Positions 50,891-61,400 of a stretch of 64,000 bases of DNA are shown piece by piece. Made by a program: the position numbers and the translations under genes. The stretch lies in assembly GCA_964419145.1 (NCBI GenBank), contig CAYQOM010000002.1, positions 806,001-870,000 on the forward strand. The letters run 5' to 3'. The notes beneath the pieces were generated by a model. It searched no databases, was not told where the DNA came from, and was given only the letters and a program-made list of their open reading frames with translations. Numbering within the stretch: the stretch's first letter is position 1; each line of letters opens with the position of its first letter. This DNA comes from UBA2336 sp964419145 (GTDB taxonomy: Bacteria; Bacteroidota; Bacteroidia; Cytophagales; Cyclobacteriaceae).

Positions 50891-51741
50891 TTTTTGACCA
50901 TTAAAAATTCATTGACAAGATCCCTGAAAATTTCATTGGTATCAAGTCCGTGGCGAAGTCGTTTGGGTAATTTCATGGATGAGGTGTAGGGATCGTCCTT
51001 ATACCGGTAAACGGACCAGCGGTTGCCGTCATATTCCAGGGCAGAAAGATTCTCCACCCAATCACCTGAATTCAGGTAGGTAACAGAACCTTTGTCGGTT
51101 TCAATAGACTTAATCTCAGGATGGTGAATATGCCCGCAAACCACATAATCATATTGGTTTGAGATGGCAATATCAGCAGCCGTTTTTTCGAAATCCGTAA
51201 TGAATTTTACGGCAGTTTTCACGCTGTCCTTTACCCGCTTTGAAAGAGAAATCTTTTCACGACCGAACCGCCTCAGGCACCAATTCACAAATGTGTTGAT
51301 GAGAATGAGCGTGTCATACCCTACCGCACCAAGTTTTGCCAGCCACTTGGAATATTGCATGGTTACATCAAACACATCACCATGAAAAATCCACGCACGC
51401 TTTCCATTCAACTTGAGCACAAGCTTATTTTCAATCTGAAACGATCCCAGTTTAAATCCGGCAAACTTGCGGAGCATCTCATCGTGATTTCCCGTCAGGT
51501 AAATGATTTTAGTCCCTTTGGTGAGCAGGCTGGTAATGTGTTTAATCACCTGCATGTGCGACTTGGGCCAGTAATGCTTGCTGAATTGCCACATGTCGAT
51601 GATGTCGCCATTCAGGATCAGTTTTTTTGGCTTGATGGTTTTCAGGTAACGCAGAAGCTCTTCTGCGTGGCAGCCGTAGGTGCCTAAGTGGATATCGGAG
51701 AGGACTACAATTTCAAGCTCGCGCTTCTTACGTTTACTCAT
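50887..51741 (-). CDS. LpxH-like metallophosphoesterase (UDP-2,3-diacylglucosamine diphosphatase family)
   Basis: The 284-residue protein carries the calcineurin-type metal motifs in order: LSDIHLG (about 13 to 19), LNGDIIDMW, LTGNHDEML, FHGDVFD and CGHIHHPEI. Its insert helices (about 120 to 190, FVNWCLRRFGREKISLSKRV) match the LpxH-related UDP-2,3-diacylglucosamine diphosphatase family (COG2908), which hydrolyses a lipid A precursor. Many Bacteroidota have more than one such gene, so this may act on another pyrophosphate-linked lipid or sugar. It is co-translated with the downstream glycosyltransferase (4 bp overlap), pointing to joint envelope work. Confidence 0.85.
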   Translation of the reverse strand: MSKRKKRELEIVVLSDIHLGTYGCHAEELLRYLKTIKPKKLILNGDIIDMWQFSKHYWPKSHMQVIKHITSLLTKGTKIIYLTGNHDEMLRKFAGFKLGSFQIENKLVLKLNGKRAWIFHGDVFDVTMQYSKWLAKLGAVGYDTLILINTFVNWCLRRFGREKISLSKRVKDSVKTAVKFITDFEKTAADIAISNQYDYVVCGHIHHPEIKSIETDKGSVTYLNSGDWVENLSALEYDGNRWSVYRYKDDPYTSSMKLPKRLRHGLDTNEIFRDLVNEFLMVKK

Positions 51742-51883
51742 TTACATCGCATACTAAGAAACCCGGAGACCCTAAAGCCCCCAGGTAACCTAAACCTTTT
51801 GAAGATGTTCTACAATGCAAAGGTACGCGTACGTTATTACCTGGGATTCATGTGGCTATTATGGAATTGTTATGAAACAAAAC

Positions 51884-52543
51884 CTAGGTTTTAAACCTGA
51901 AACGGAGGTATTTTATGGATTCGCCTTTGGCCGCAAACTCCTCTTCGTATCGCGTTTTAATATCGAAACACTCCGGCCTGAGTGGAGAGGCATATACGTC
52001 ATGCGTAAATTCAAAATCGGTTATATCTGTTCGTTGCTCAAGTACTTCAAGGGTGTAATTAAAAAGCAACGTGTTATCGGTCTTCAGCCTGACGAAACCA
52101 CCTGGCACAAGCAATTTTTTGTACATCTCTAAAAAACGCGGGCTGGTTAACCTACGCTTTATGTCACGCTTGCGCGGACGGGGATCAGGAAACGTAATCC
52201 AAATTTCATCCACCTCCTTTTCATCAAAAAAGTTTTCAATTAGCAGAATTTGCGTTCGTAGGAAAGCTACATTCGTAAGCCCTTGTTCCAGGGCCCATGT
52301 ACTTCCTTTCCAAATACGCTCGCCTTTGATATCAACGCCAATGTAATTCCTTTGCGGAAACAGGGAAGCCAGCCCAACGGTGTACTCTCCCCTGCCACAG
52401 GCCAACTCAATGGAAATGGGGTTATCATTTCCAAAGTGTTCACGACTCCAATTTCCTTTAATGGTTGTGTAATTTGATTTTGAACGTTCAATAACATTAT
52501 TCCGCTCTTCTATTATTTTAAAACGCTCCTGCTTTCTTTTCAT
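51884..52543 (-). CDS. trmB: tRNA (guanine-N7-)-methyltransferase
   Basis: The 219 residues form a Rossmann methyltransferase with the TrmB signatures: ISIELACGRGEYTVGLA as SAM-binding motif I, YIGVDIKGERIWKG, FFDEKEVDEIWITFPDP and RPRKRDIKRRLTSPRFL, which replaces the usual DPWPKKRHNKRR with Arg for Trp. The C-terminal T.YE..F...G piece appears as TRYEEEFAAKGESIKYL. It methylates G46 in the tRNA variable loop. It is 17 bp downstream of folC. About 140 bp without a gene separate it from the phosphoesterase. Confidence 0.94.
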   Translation of the reverse strand: MKRKQERFKIIEERNNVIERSKSNYTTIKGNWSREHFGNDNPISIELACGRGEYTVGLASLFPQRNYIGVDIKGERIWKGSTWALEQGLTNVAFLRTQILLIENFFDEKEVDEIWITFPDPRPRKRDIKRRLTSPRFLEMYKKLLVPGGFVRLKTDNTLLFNYTLEVLEQRTDITDFEFTHDVYASPLRPECFDIKTRYEEEFAAKGESIKYLRFRFKT

Positions 52544-52560
52544 GAATTGAAAACTCTTAA

Positions 52561-53844
52561 TTACAGATTGTTTAACTCGGCTACTACAAAAGTACTCCCT
52601 CCTACAAAGATCAAATCGTCAGGTTTAGCCTGCTTCAACGCAATGTTCAATGCCTCATTTACATTCGGTACAACATCTCCGATCAATCCAAATGCTTCTG
52701 CCGCTTTAGCGAGTTCGTGCGCATCCATCGCACGGGGAATATTCGCCTGACAAAAAATATAGTTTGCTTCCTTCGGTAGCAGGTTAAATACCGCGGTGTG
52801 ATCCTTATCTTTAACCATGCCGATAATCATAAACAGGTTTTTATATGAATAGGTGGCCAACTGCCTTACGATCGACCGGATGCCGTCAACGTTGTGCCCG
52901 GTATCGCAAATAACCAATGAATTTTTCTGAAGAATCTGCCACCTTCCCTTTAATCCGGTTTGGCTGATAACCTGTTGCATCCCATCACAGACTTGCTCCT
53001 TTGAAATTGAAAAACCACGATTTGTCAGACACTCCAATGCAGTCAGAACTCCGGCAATATTTTTTTGCTGATAATTGCCCAACAACGGAAACTCAAATTC
53101 AATGGGCTGATCCTGAAAGAAAGCGTTCACTGCAATCGAATTTCCATGCTGACTAATTGTAACAGGCTTATTCGCAAAAAGTATAGGTGCTTGCTCAAAC
53201 TTAGCCTTATCTTCAAAAACATGTACTACTTCCTCCTGGCGCTCACTAACGACAACCGGAATATGGTTCTTGATAATTCCGGCTTTCTCAAAAGCAATCT
53301 TTGGCAAGGTGTCGCCCAGCATATCCATGTGATCGAAACCTATGTTGGTAATAACTGAAACTTCAGGCGTAATCACGTTCGTTGAATCTAACCTTCCGCC
53401 CAAGCCAACTTCAATCACGGCTATGTCAACCTGTTGTTTCGCAAAGTAATCGAAGGCCATGGCGACTGTAATCTCGAAGAACGAAGGTTTAATGCGGTCG
53501 ATGTGTGGCCGTATACGATTCACAAAATCAACAACAAATGCCTGTGATACCTCCTGCCCGTTGATGCGAATACGTTCAGTGAATGACTTTAAATGTGGTG
53601 ATGTGTAAAGACCAGTCTTATACCCGGCAGATTGCAGGACAGAGGCCAGCATGTGTGCCGTGCTACCCTTTCCATTGGTACCGGCAACGTGTATGGATTT
53701 AAATTTTTGGTGAGGATTGCCCAGCGCTTCACACAGCGCCAAGGTGTTGGTTAAATCCTTCTTGAATGCCACCGCTCCCACCCGTTGAAACATGGGCAAG
53801 TTGGTGTATAGATAATCAAGGGTTTGTTCGTACGTGCTGAACAT
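52561..53844 (-). CDS. folC: Folylpolyglutamate synthase / dihydrofolate synthase
   Basis: The 427-residue protein has the Mur-ligase-like FolC pattern: VAGTNGKGSTAHMLASVL as the ATP loop (about 53 to 70), YTSPHLKSFTERIRING, EVGLGGRLDSTNVI, NIGFDHMDMLGDTL, AFEKAGIIKN, and C-terminal ICDTGHNVDGIRSIV. It adds glutamate to dihydropteroate and to folates in the cytoplasm. It lies 57 bp downstream of the tonB-like gene on the same strand; the link of folC to the exbB-exbD-tonB set is positional, not functional. Confidence 0.96.
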   Translation of the reverse strand: MFSTYEQTLDYLYTNLPMFQRVGAVAFKKDLTNTLALCEALGNPHQKFKSIHVAGTNGKGSTAHMLASVLQSAGYKTGLYTSPHLKSFTERIRINGQEVSQAFVVDFVNRIRPHIDRIKPSFFEITVAMAFDYFAKQQVDIAVIEVGLGGRLDSTNVITPEVSVITNIGFDHMDMLGDTLPKIAFEKAGIIKNHIPVVVSERQEEVVHVFEDKAKFEQAPILFANKPVTISQHGNSIAVNAFFQDQPIEFEFPLLGNYQQKNIAGVLTALECLTNRGFSISKEQVCDGMQQVISQTGLKGRWQILQKNSLVICDTGHNVDGIRSIVRQLATYSYKNLFMIIGMVKDKDHTAVFNLLPKEANYIFCQANIPRAMDAHELAKAAEAFGLIGDVVPNVNEALNIALKQAKPDDLIFVGGSTFVVAELNNL

Positions 53845-53901
53845 GCGGGCGCAAATCTCTACCTGCAGAAATCAAAATCCAAACTTATTTATAGCAGAAA
53901 T

Positions 53902-54783
53902 TTACTTGGAGCGAATAACAAATGTAATCCTTCCGGTAGAAATTGCAGGAACATTAGTACCTGTCTTGGAAAAGGTAAGCTTCTCCACTTCCTTGCGACA
54001 AATGTTTTCCGCCTCTAAACTTACACTTCGTTCAATGGTTCGAATGGATATGATTTCTCCAGAGTCATCAACCTTTATTTCAAAGACAACCCGACCAGTT
54101 TCATTATTCGGAACATTCGGATTAGGAATATAGTCCCAGTTCCAGCCCGCTAAATCAAGCCCCGCTCCATTATTTCCACCACCCTGCTTTCCATACAACG
54201 CTTTGTTGTCCAATTCACCTTTTGGATCTCCTTTATCCCCGGTCTTGTTGGCATCGTCACCATGGCTTACGGGCTTGCCTTCTTTATTGTCGGTTGTGGT
54301 TTTCTCAGCAGTAGTTTGAGTTTGCGTCTTTTGTGTCGTTTCAACAGGCTTGGTTTCCGTTTTAACTACTTCTTGCTTCTCTTGCTCCTTTGGCTTTTCA
54401 ACGGGCTTCGTTTCTGGCTTCTTCTCCTCCTTTACAGCAACCGTACTTTCCTGTGGCGTCACCGCTTGTTCCTGAACCGGTGTTGACTCTTCCTGGGTAG
54501 TCTCTTCCTGAATTTGCTCCTCAGCTTCTTGCTGGTCGGTGTTGCTCTCTTCCACCTCATCCGCTGAAGGTTGCTGTGAGCCGGCCGGCTCATCAGGTTG
54601 TGTTGAACCGGTGCCTACATCATCCACACCAAAGTTTAATTCAATTCCGTACTCCGGTAATGGAGGGTCAGGGGCACGCCAGGCAATTACAAACAAAAAC
54701 AACAGGAATAGCAATACATGCACGCCCACGGTGGTGACCAGCGCAATTTGCTTGTTCTTCTTTTCCTGTGCATTTTCAATCAT
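53902..54783 (-). CDS. TonB/TolA-like energy transducer
   Basis: The 293-residue protein has a short cytoplasmic N-terminus, one membrane helix (about 13 to 32, IALVTTVGVHVLLFLLFLFVI), a long periplasmic spacer rich in Glu, Pro, Gln, Lys and Thr (about 65 to 190), and a C-terminal TonB-like domain (GRVVFEIKVDDSGEIISIRTIERS, ending RITFVIRSK). It is the third gene of an ExbB-ExbD-TonB set (2 bp after ExbD). Such proteins transmit proton-motive force to outer-membrane partners. Whether it serves SusC-type transporters or a Tol-like envelope function is open; the nearby SPOR and TPR genes favour an envelope role. Confidence 0.88.
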   Translation of the reverse strand: MIENAQEKKNKQIALVTTVGVHVLLFLLFLFVIAWRAPDPPLPEYGIELNFGVDDVGTGSTQPDEPAGSQQPSADEVEESNTDQQEAEEQIQEETTQEESTPVQEQAVTPQESTVAVKEEKKPETKPVEKPKEQEKQEVVKTETKPVETTQKTQTQTTAEKTTTDNKEGKPVSHGDDANKTGDKGDPKGELDNKALYGKQGGGNNGAGLDLAGWNWDYIPNPNVPNNETGRVVFEIKVDDSGEIISIRTIERSVSLEAENICRKEVEKLTFSKTGTNVPAISTGRITFVIRSK

Positions 54784-54785
54784 AT

Positions 54786-55175
54786 CTATTTCGGCTTGGT
54801 AGCCGCAATAACTTTTGCTTCCAATGAGGTTGCGATTCCCGTAACGTACATGGCTTCACCCCAAGGTACATCTTTGTCGATGTGCAGTACCACAGAACCG
54901 CCCTTGGTAGTTAGTTTGCTTTTCAACTCCCCTTCCAGCAAACTCTTCGACACCTTCTTTTCATTAACGAAATATTGAAGGTCTTTGGTCACCGTTACCG
55001 AAACTTTTTGCATTTCGATGGTGCTGGTTTTGGTGGTGGGCAGGTTTACGGGCAAACCTGAAGGGGTTACGAACGATGAGGTAAGCATGAAAAACACGAG
55101 CAACAAAAAGATCAGGTCAGTCATGGATGACATGCTGAACATGGGCTCAACCTTATTTTTCGAACTCAGTTTCAT
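54786..55175 (-). CDS. exbD: ExbD/TolR biopolymer transport protein
   Basis: The 129-residue protein has a cytoplasmic N-terminus, one membrane helix (about 16 to 38, MTDLIFLLLVFFMLTSSFV) with the aspartate used in the proton path near its start (MTDLIF), and a periplasmic domain with GLPVNLPTTKTS, KKVSKSLLEGELKSKL and the HIDKDVPWGEAMYV strand. It overlaps the exbB gene by 4 bp (ATGA) and precedes the tonB-like gene by 2 bp. Confidence 0.95.
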   Translation of the reverse strand: MKLSSKNKVEPMFSMSSMTDLIFLLLVFFMLTSSFVTPSGLPVNLPTTKTSTIEMQKVSVTVTKDLQYFVNEKKVSKSLLEGELKSKLTTKGGSVVLHIDKDVPWGEAMYVTGIATSLEAKVIAATKPK

Positions 55176-55843
55176 CGTGGTTCCTGTAACAGGTCAACAA
55201 AATCAATGGACGTATATTCCATTTTATGAATTACTTTTTGAACCCGCGACACCAAATAGTTGTACGCGAGGTAAGCAATAATACCAACAATCAAACCCGC
55301 AACGGTGGTTACCATAGCCGTGTAAATTCCATCGGATAACAGCTTAGGGCTAACCGATCCCTCCTGCTGCGAGATGGCTATGAACGCCTGAACCATACCA
55401 ATAACCGTACCGAGAAAGCCCATCATGGGGGCCGCTCCGGAAATGGTGGCTAGCGTGGATAGATTCTTCTCTAGTCTGAAAATCTCCAACTTTCCAACAT
55501 TCTCAATGGAGGCTTCAATATTTTTCAAGGGGCTACCAATGCGTGATATTCCTTTCTCGATCATGCGGGCAATGGGTGAATCGGTTTGCGAACACAGAAG
55601 TTTGGCACCACTGATGTCGCCTTTAAGCACGAGCTCTTTTACCTTATGCATAAACGGATCAGGATCCTGATTCGCTTTGTTGATGGTAAGAAAGCGTTCG
55701 AAAAAAATGTAAATGGCAATGAACGAAAGCAACACGATGGGAATCATCATGAAGCCGCCCTCCAGCGCTAAATCAATAATGGAAAGTGACTGGTTGGCCG
55801 TTTCTTCGGTTGCAACATCAGTCATGATTTGAAGTAAGATCAT
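55172..55843 (-). CDS. exbB: ExbB/TolQ/MotA-family proton channel
   Basis: The 223-residue protein has three membrane helices typical of the family: about 32 to 50 (FMMIPIVLLSFIAIYIFFE), about 130 to 155 (LATISGAAPMMGFLGTVIGMVQAF) and about 175 to 195 (YTAMVTTVAGLIVGIIAYLAYNYLV). The conserved GTVIGM and the TAMVTTVAGL stretch are the proton channel core. It is the first gene of the ExbB-ExbD-TonB set and lies about 55 bp downstream of the SPOR gene. The start could also be a few codons further inside (Met7). Confidence 0.95.
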   Translation of the reverse strand: MILLQIMTDVATEETANQSLSIIDLALEGGFMMIPIVLLSFIAIYIFFERFLTINKANQDPDPFMHKVKELVLKGDISGAKLLCSQTDSPIARMIEKGISRIGSPLKNIEASIENVGKLEIFRLEKNLSTLATISGAAPMMGFLGTVIGMVQAFIAISQQEGSVSPKLLSDGIYTAMVTTVAGLIVGIIAYLAYNYLVSRVQKVIHKMEYTSIDFVDLLQEPR

Positions 55844-55900
55844 GAATCAAAAAAATAAATTGTTCAATTAAAAAATAGCAGCCCAGCCGGCTTGCGTAAA

Positions 55901-56662
55901 TCAGTACTTCAATACCCAAACCGCATCGCCATACTCAGCCTTCAGGCCGTTGGCAATGGTTTGTGCTGCATCAAACGAATCGCCTTCAGCAATGCTGATA
56001 CGCGAAACTTTATGCCTGCCGAAAGGAGGAATTATCTTTGAGCTAACGCCTTTATCACTAAGGTCTTTGGCATAATCCATGAGCAAATCCTGATCGAGCG
56101 CACTGGCTACTACCACATAATAACGACCGGTGCGGTCACTTAGTGTTTCTATGGTTCCTTCTTTTGGAATAGCGGCTAACGAATCTAACCGCTGTTGTTC
56201 TGCCTGACGAGCAGCTTCTGCCAGCCTGTCTTGTTCCTGCTTCTCCAACAAAGCTTTTTGACGAAGTGCCTCTGCTGCTGCTTCCTCCTGAGCTATTCGC
56301 TCCTTTTCCTTTGGTTGATAAATAACAAAGTACCAGGTTGCACCCAGTGCCAATACAATAACAAGCAGAATACCCAACACCTTCGGCCAAATGGAGGATT
56401 CTTCCTGGTATGCCGAATAACGGTATGTAGATTCTTCAGCGGGTTGCTCTTCTTGCTGCGATGATTCATAGTTCGAGTAGACCTGCTCCTCCTGTTGCTC
56501 AGGTTCGGGCGTCTCCTGCGTTTCGGAGGACGAATTTTCTACTTCTTCATCTTTGCGAATGGGCTCGTATTCAATCTCAGGAAGACCAAACGAGTCATCT
56601 GATTCATTCGCCTTATTTTCGTTGTTAGCGTCTTCTTCGCTTTGCTTTTTTCTTCTTGCCAT
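55901..56662 (-). CDS. SPOR-domain membrane protein
   Basis: The 253-residue protein begins with a very acidic, disordered cytoplasmic segment (about 1 to 85, many Glu, Gln and Asn), followed by one membrane helix (about 92 to 112, WPKVLGILLVIVLALGATWYF), a charged alpha-helix of likely coiled coil (about 118 to 165, RIAQEEAAAEALRQKALLEK and on), and a C-terminal SPOR domain (RTGRYYVVVASALDQDLLMDYAKDL to the end). SPOR domains bind denuded peptidoglycan at division sites. It lies between the barrel gene and exbB and suggests an envelope or division role for the operon. Confidence 0.88.
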   Translation of the reverse strand: MARRKKQSEEDANNENKANESDDSFGLPEIEYEPIRKDEEVENSSSETQETPEPEQQEEQVYSNYESSQQEEQPAEESTYRYSAYQEESSIWPKVLGILLVIVLALGATWYFVIYQPKEKERIAQEEAAAEALRQKALLEKQEQDRLAEAARQAEQQRLDSLAAIPKEGTIETLSDRTGRYYVVVASALDQDLLMDYAKDLSDKGVSSKIIPPFGRHKVSRISIAEGDSFDAAQTIANGLKAEYGDAVWVLKY

Positions 56663-56743
56663 GAAGGGTTAGTCAGTTGGTATGTACAAAATTAAGTGAA
56701 TTTTTGAGGCATCCAAACATATCCTGCTTCGTAAACACCACCA

Positions 56744-58402
56744 TCAAAAGCTCCAGGTTATGCCACCCATGGCCTGAAAACCTCTTACCGGGTAGTTCAA
56801 AAATACCTGGTAGTTGGTACCCGAAATGTTATTCAGGTCAACAAACACCGAGAACTTCTCGGACACAAAATACTCCGTTCTGAAATTCAGATCGAAGGCC
56901 GGATCAAGCGTAATGGTCTGCAGCGTCTGATCAAGTGCCTTGATTCCCCCAAGTGCAATAACATCCGTGCTGAAGGCGATCTTCCCTTTCAGGTTGTAAA
57001 GCCCACTCAGACTGAAGCTATACCCAGGCCGATGCCATGCTTCGGGTTGACTATCTGTACCATAACTGAAGTAATCACCACGAATGGTTAAGCGGGCCTT
57101 ATTCCCGTAGTTCAGGTTAATAGCAGCAAACAGGTTAGCCCGTTTCGTTGTTCCGTCATCAAACACGGTGGTAAACTTCGACTGATCGTCAACATCATTA
57201 ACAAAAAAATACAGGTTGCGCAGATTGGCAAACGAGAAACCGGTATTGATAAACAGGTTGCCGCTTATGCGCGCATTCAACATCGCCTGTAAATCGAACA
57301 GGCGATTCGTGTGATAGATCGGGATTGCCGTACCCAGCCATTGGTTTTGGCGCATCAGACTTTGAAGGGAAACACGATCAACCCCACCGGTAAGTGAACC
57401 AATCAAATCAACTGACGGACTAAGCGGGTATGTTACTTGTACATCCGGAAAGAAATGAAGATCACGGTTATCCAGCGTATCGTTTTCAAGTGCTACAACC
57501 GCACCGATGCGAAACTTTATATTATCCAATGCTTTGAAGGCATAATAGGGATTAACCTGAAACAGGCTCCTTCCCTTTGCATCCAACCCTTCATCTTTTC
57601 TGCTGATCAAGGTGTAGGCGGCACTCAATTCAATCGCGTGGTCGTCCTTAAGCTTGTACGCACTTTTGAACGTAAGATCAACGGTACTTTCCGCTGCTTC
57701 AAATTTATCTTTCAGGTAACTGAAGTTACCTCCCAATCCATAACTGAAGGCCGTGTTCCTGGCATTTGCCAATCCGAAACCTGCTTTAAACACATTGTAT
57801 GATTGCCGGATGGTGTCGCGCGAAACTTCCATGCCCTCGGGATATCCATAGAAATGCGTGGTGAAATTTTCAAAGCCTGCATTTGCCTGTAGGGTAATCT
57901 CTTTACCAAATGATTCTGCAAAAAACGAAACGCCTGAATTACCACTTCCTGAATTGCGTCCATCTACCGGACCTTTACCCGAACTGTTCAAAAAAGCATG
58001 AACGCCAAGCAATTTGTTCTTGTCCTCCTTGGTATTGAAAAATGCTTCCAGGTATGGAGAAGCATAATTGCCATATCCTGCACTCACGAAGCCAGCATTC
58101 ACATCGGCAGCTTGCTCCTGCTTCAGGCGCAACGGACGAATGGAAGTTACCACCTCCGGTGTATTGAACTGCAACGTTTTAAACATGTACGATATCTCAG
58201 GCTTAATCGGCTCGGCTGGTCGCGGTGGTATTTTGTCAAACAACCGGTTGGCTTGTGGTAAGGTAATCTCCCGTTCTTTTACGATTTCAATTTCAACCGG
58301 TTTGATCTCACCGCCCTCATCTTGAGCGTGTGCCGATAGCATGCACCCCAACACGAGTAATCCGGATAAAAAAACAGGTTGTATCGTTTTCAAATGCATC
58401 AT
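56744..58402 (-). CDS. Outer-membrane beta-barrel protein, TonB-receptor-like without plug
   Basis: The 552-residue protein has a signal peptide (to AHAQ, about residue 26), an N-terminal segment (KPVEIEIVKEREITLPQANR, then KIPPRPAEPIKPEISYMF) and a predicted barrel of many strands ending FQAMGGITWSF, with NNISGTNYQVFLNYPVRGF just before the end, as in TonB-dependent receptors. The plug domain is missing. It overlaps the TPR gene by 4 bp and precedes the SPOR and ExbB genes. In Cytophagales such barrels pair with a long TPR protein. Inference: a non-transport outer-membrane partner of the TonB-like protein. Confidence 0.75.
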   Translation of the reverse strand: MMHLKTIQPVFLSGLLVLGCMLSAHAQDEGGEIKPVEIEIVKEREITLPQANRLFDKIPPRPAEPIKPEISYMFKTLQFNTPEVVTSIRPLRLKQEQAADVNAGFVSAGYGNYASPYLEAFFNTKEDKNKLLGVHAFLNSSGKGPVDGRNSGSGNSGVSFFAESFGKEITLQANAGFENFTTHFYGYPEGMEVSRDTIRQSYNVFKAGFGLANARNTAFSYGLGGNFSYLKDKFEAAESTVDLTFKSAYKLKDDHAIELSAAYTLISRKDEGLDAKGRSLFQVNPYYAFKALDNIKFRIGAVVALENDTLDNRDLHFFPDVQVTYPLSPSVDLIGSLTGGVDRVSLQSLMRQNQWLGTAIPIYHTNRLFDLQAMLNARISGNLFINTGFSFANLRNLYFFVNDVDDQSKFTTVFDDGTTKRANLFAAINLNYGNKARLTIRGDYFSYGTDSQPEAWHRPGYSFSLSGLYNLKGKIAFSTDVIALGGIKALDQTLQTITLDPAFDLNFRTEYFVSEKFSVFVDLNNISGTNYQVFLNYPVRGFQAMGGITWSF

Positions 58403-61400
58403 TTATTTTCAAGCGTATCCGCTTCGGTTTTCTTTTGATTACTCAATTCCTCTGCTTCAATCTTTGCCAGCTTTTCTCTGGCTGTTGATTTAATGTGTTC
58501 AAGCGGGAACTTATCAATCAACGACTGCAAGGTGGCTTTTGCCTGAAAAGGATTTTGCATCGCCATAAAATTATCTGCCAACAAAAGGAATGCACGGCCA
58601 ACCCATTCTTCGTAAGCACCAAATTCCGAATCCATGCCCACAAGGGTCTCGTAGCTTTGTTTATATTCACCGGTCAGGTAAAAAATTTCTCCCAATCGGT
58701 AGCGCGCTTCCGCTCCGAATTCATCCTGTGCTGTGTTCAACGTGTTGATAAACTCATCTTTAGCAATATCGTACTTACCTTGTGCCATGGCCGACTTACC
58801 CAGGTACAAAGACGCTTTGTTTTGGGCGCCTGCATTAATATTTCCTTTTTCAAGGATGATGTTGGCGTATGTATTGACTGAATCGTATTGCGCCAACAGG
58901 TAAAATGACTCCATCAAACCAGACCACGCATTAAACTGTTCCTTTTTGTTGGTAGCCATGCGCTCCATTTTGCGATAGCTGTTGATAGCATTTTCGTATC
59001 GGCCTTTACGAAATTCAATTTCAGCAATGCGTGCCACCACCCGATTGAGAAAGGTAAAGTTCTGATCCGTGCTGAGCTGAACATAAACGGGCAAGGCATT
59101 ATCCAGGTCAACGGAACGGTAATAGGATTCAGCTAAATAATAGTTCGCCTCTTGCGTACGGGCAGAACCAGAATAAGTCGTTAGGAAATTTTTGAACCCA
59201 CTGATGGCACGTGCATACTGCTGATTGAAATATTGCGTTTTGGCTGCCTCGAATTCAACTACCTCCAGGTTCTTTCCTTCAGGATTAGCCGTTTTGAATG
59301 CTGTAAGGTATTGGTCAAACTCATCGCTTCGGTTAGCCAATCCAAGCGCTTCCTGCAAGGGAAGCAACACTTGTTGGGCTGCCGGATGCGTTGGAAACTT
59401 TTGAATAACCGCTGCGTAATCACTGACTGTTTTATCGTATTGCTTCAGGTTAAAGTAAGAAGCTGCTCTGCGCATATACGCATAAGGCAGAAACCGTGAA
59501 CCACTTCCTTCACTAATAAGCTGCGTTAAACCGTTTGCCGCAGTTTCATAATTGCCTTGTTCAATTTCGAATTGCGCCCGTTGAAAGATGGCCTCATCGC
59601 GGTATTGTGATTTTGGGTAACCGGATATCAACACATTAAACTGATTTCTGGCTTCCGGATACTTACGCAAAATGCCATTGATCACACCGGTTTGGAAGAG
59701 GATGTAATCATCATCGGGTGAATTAAGTTTACGCGCCTGGTTGTACGTGTTAACAGCCTCCTGATAATTTTTACTCACATAATAGCAATCGGCCAACCGA
59801 ACCAGGCCGTCCGTGTAGATGTTTCCTGATTTTGGCGACCGGTTGGTGAAATCCTTAAAGTTAAACAGTGCCTGCTCGTATTGCTGAAGATTGAAATGCG
59901 CATAGGCAAGACCATATCGAGTCTTCACGATAACCTCAGGCTCAACACCGGTGGTCGCAATTACCTTCTGATAATGGGGAATAGCTTCCTGATATTTCCG
60001 TTCGATTGAATAGGCTTCTCCGATCCAAAAACTTGCCAAACCAACATATTGCGGAGATACCGGATAGCTCAATGATTTTTGAAAATACTGCGATGCTTCT
60101 GCGTAGTCATCTTTGTTAAAGAGTTCCGTTCCTTTTAAGAACGTTGCTTTTTGATACGCCTGGTTCACCGCAATTGAACGCTGTGGTAATGATTCAATAT
60201 ATTCAATGGCTTTGTTGTAATTATTCCCATTTACATAAGCCTGCGCCAGAATTTCTTTTACTTCTGTAGTGTATGTACTTGAGGGGAAGCCAATCAAAAA
60301 TCGTTCAAGTTCTGTAATTGCTAAATCCGGCTTTCCCAAATCGTACGAAACTTTCGCAAAATGAAATGTACTCTCCTCAACCAGATCTTTATCGTTAAGG
60401 TATTTACGCGCATGATCAAACGCATTGGCAGCAAAAGGCTTGTTGCCCTGCTTCAGGTGTAAAATTCCCAGGTAATAAGAAGCGTAATAGCTAACTGTAT
60501 CCGAAGAAGCTGCAGAAGCTTTCAGGTATTCGATGGCCCGATCATCTACACCAAGGGCATAGTTTGCGTACCCCGCCCGGTATAACAGCGATGCCGGAGC
60601 TTTACTTTTATTTTTATCAAGATAAAGTTCATAGGCATCAAGTGCCTTTTGGTATTCTTGTTTAAAGTAATAGGCATCTGCAACCAACATGGAAATTTCT
60701 GCATAATTGGCAATGGAACTTGCCCGGTCGCGCAAGCCAGCTTCGTATTGAATTAAGTCGTTGTAATTCTTTTGCCTGTATAACACATTGGCGATGAGAT
60801 GCGGAACAATAGGTGCATAAGCGGAATTGGCTTCTGCCCTCTTTAAATCAATGTAGGCGCTGCCGTAGTCACCATTTCCATAGGCGATGTATCCCGCATA
60901 ATAATTGGCCGCGGGGGCATACGGGCTATCCTGAATTTTTACCTGGTTAAATTTAGCCAACGCATCGTCTAACTTACGCTGATTGAACAAGCTGTACCCC
61001 CACTTGAAGTAAGCCTCGGTACGTTGTTCGGCTGTGAGTGCAACAAAATCGACTTTGCCAAAAGTAGCGCTTGCCTTTACATAGTTTCGTTCCGTATAAA
61101 AGTAGTTGGCTAAATCAAGGTAAGCTGTTTTACTTCTTGGATTGGCCGGATGGCTATCCACAAACTCTTCCAAAAGTTTCTCCGCATCGCTGTGGCCAAG
61201 GTTTAATGCGCAATACGCTTGATAGTACTCAGCCTCTGCCCGCCTGGTATCCGTTGAAGTCGACTGTTGCAGGTATTGTGTAAATACTTCACGCGCTGCA
61301 CCATAATTGGCATGGTTCACCAATTCCAAACCCTTCTTGTATAACAGATCCGATCTGCTTCTTGAAAGTTGATCCTGTGCACCCGCTAATATTGCGGTAA

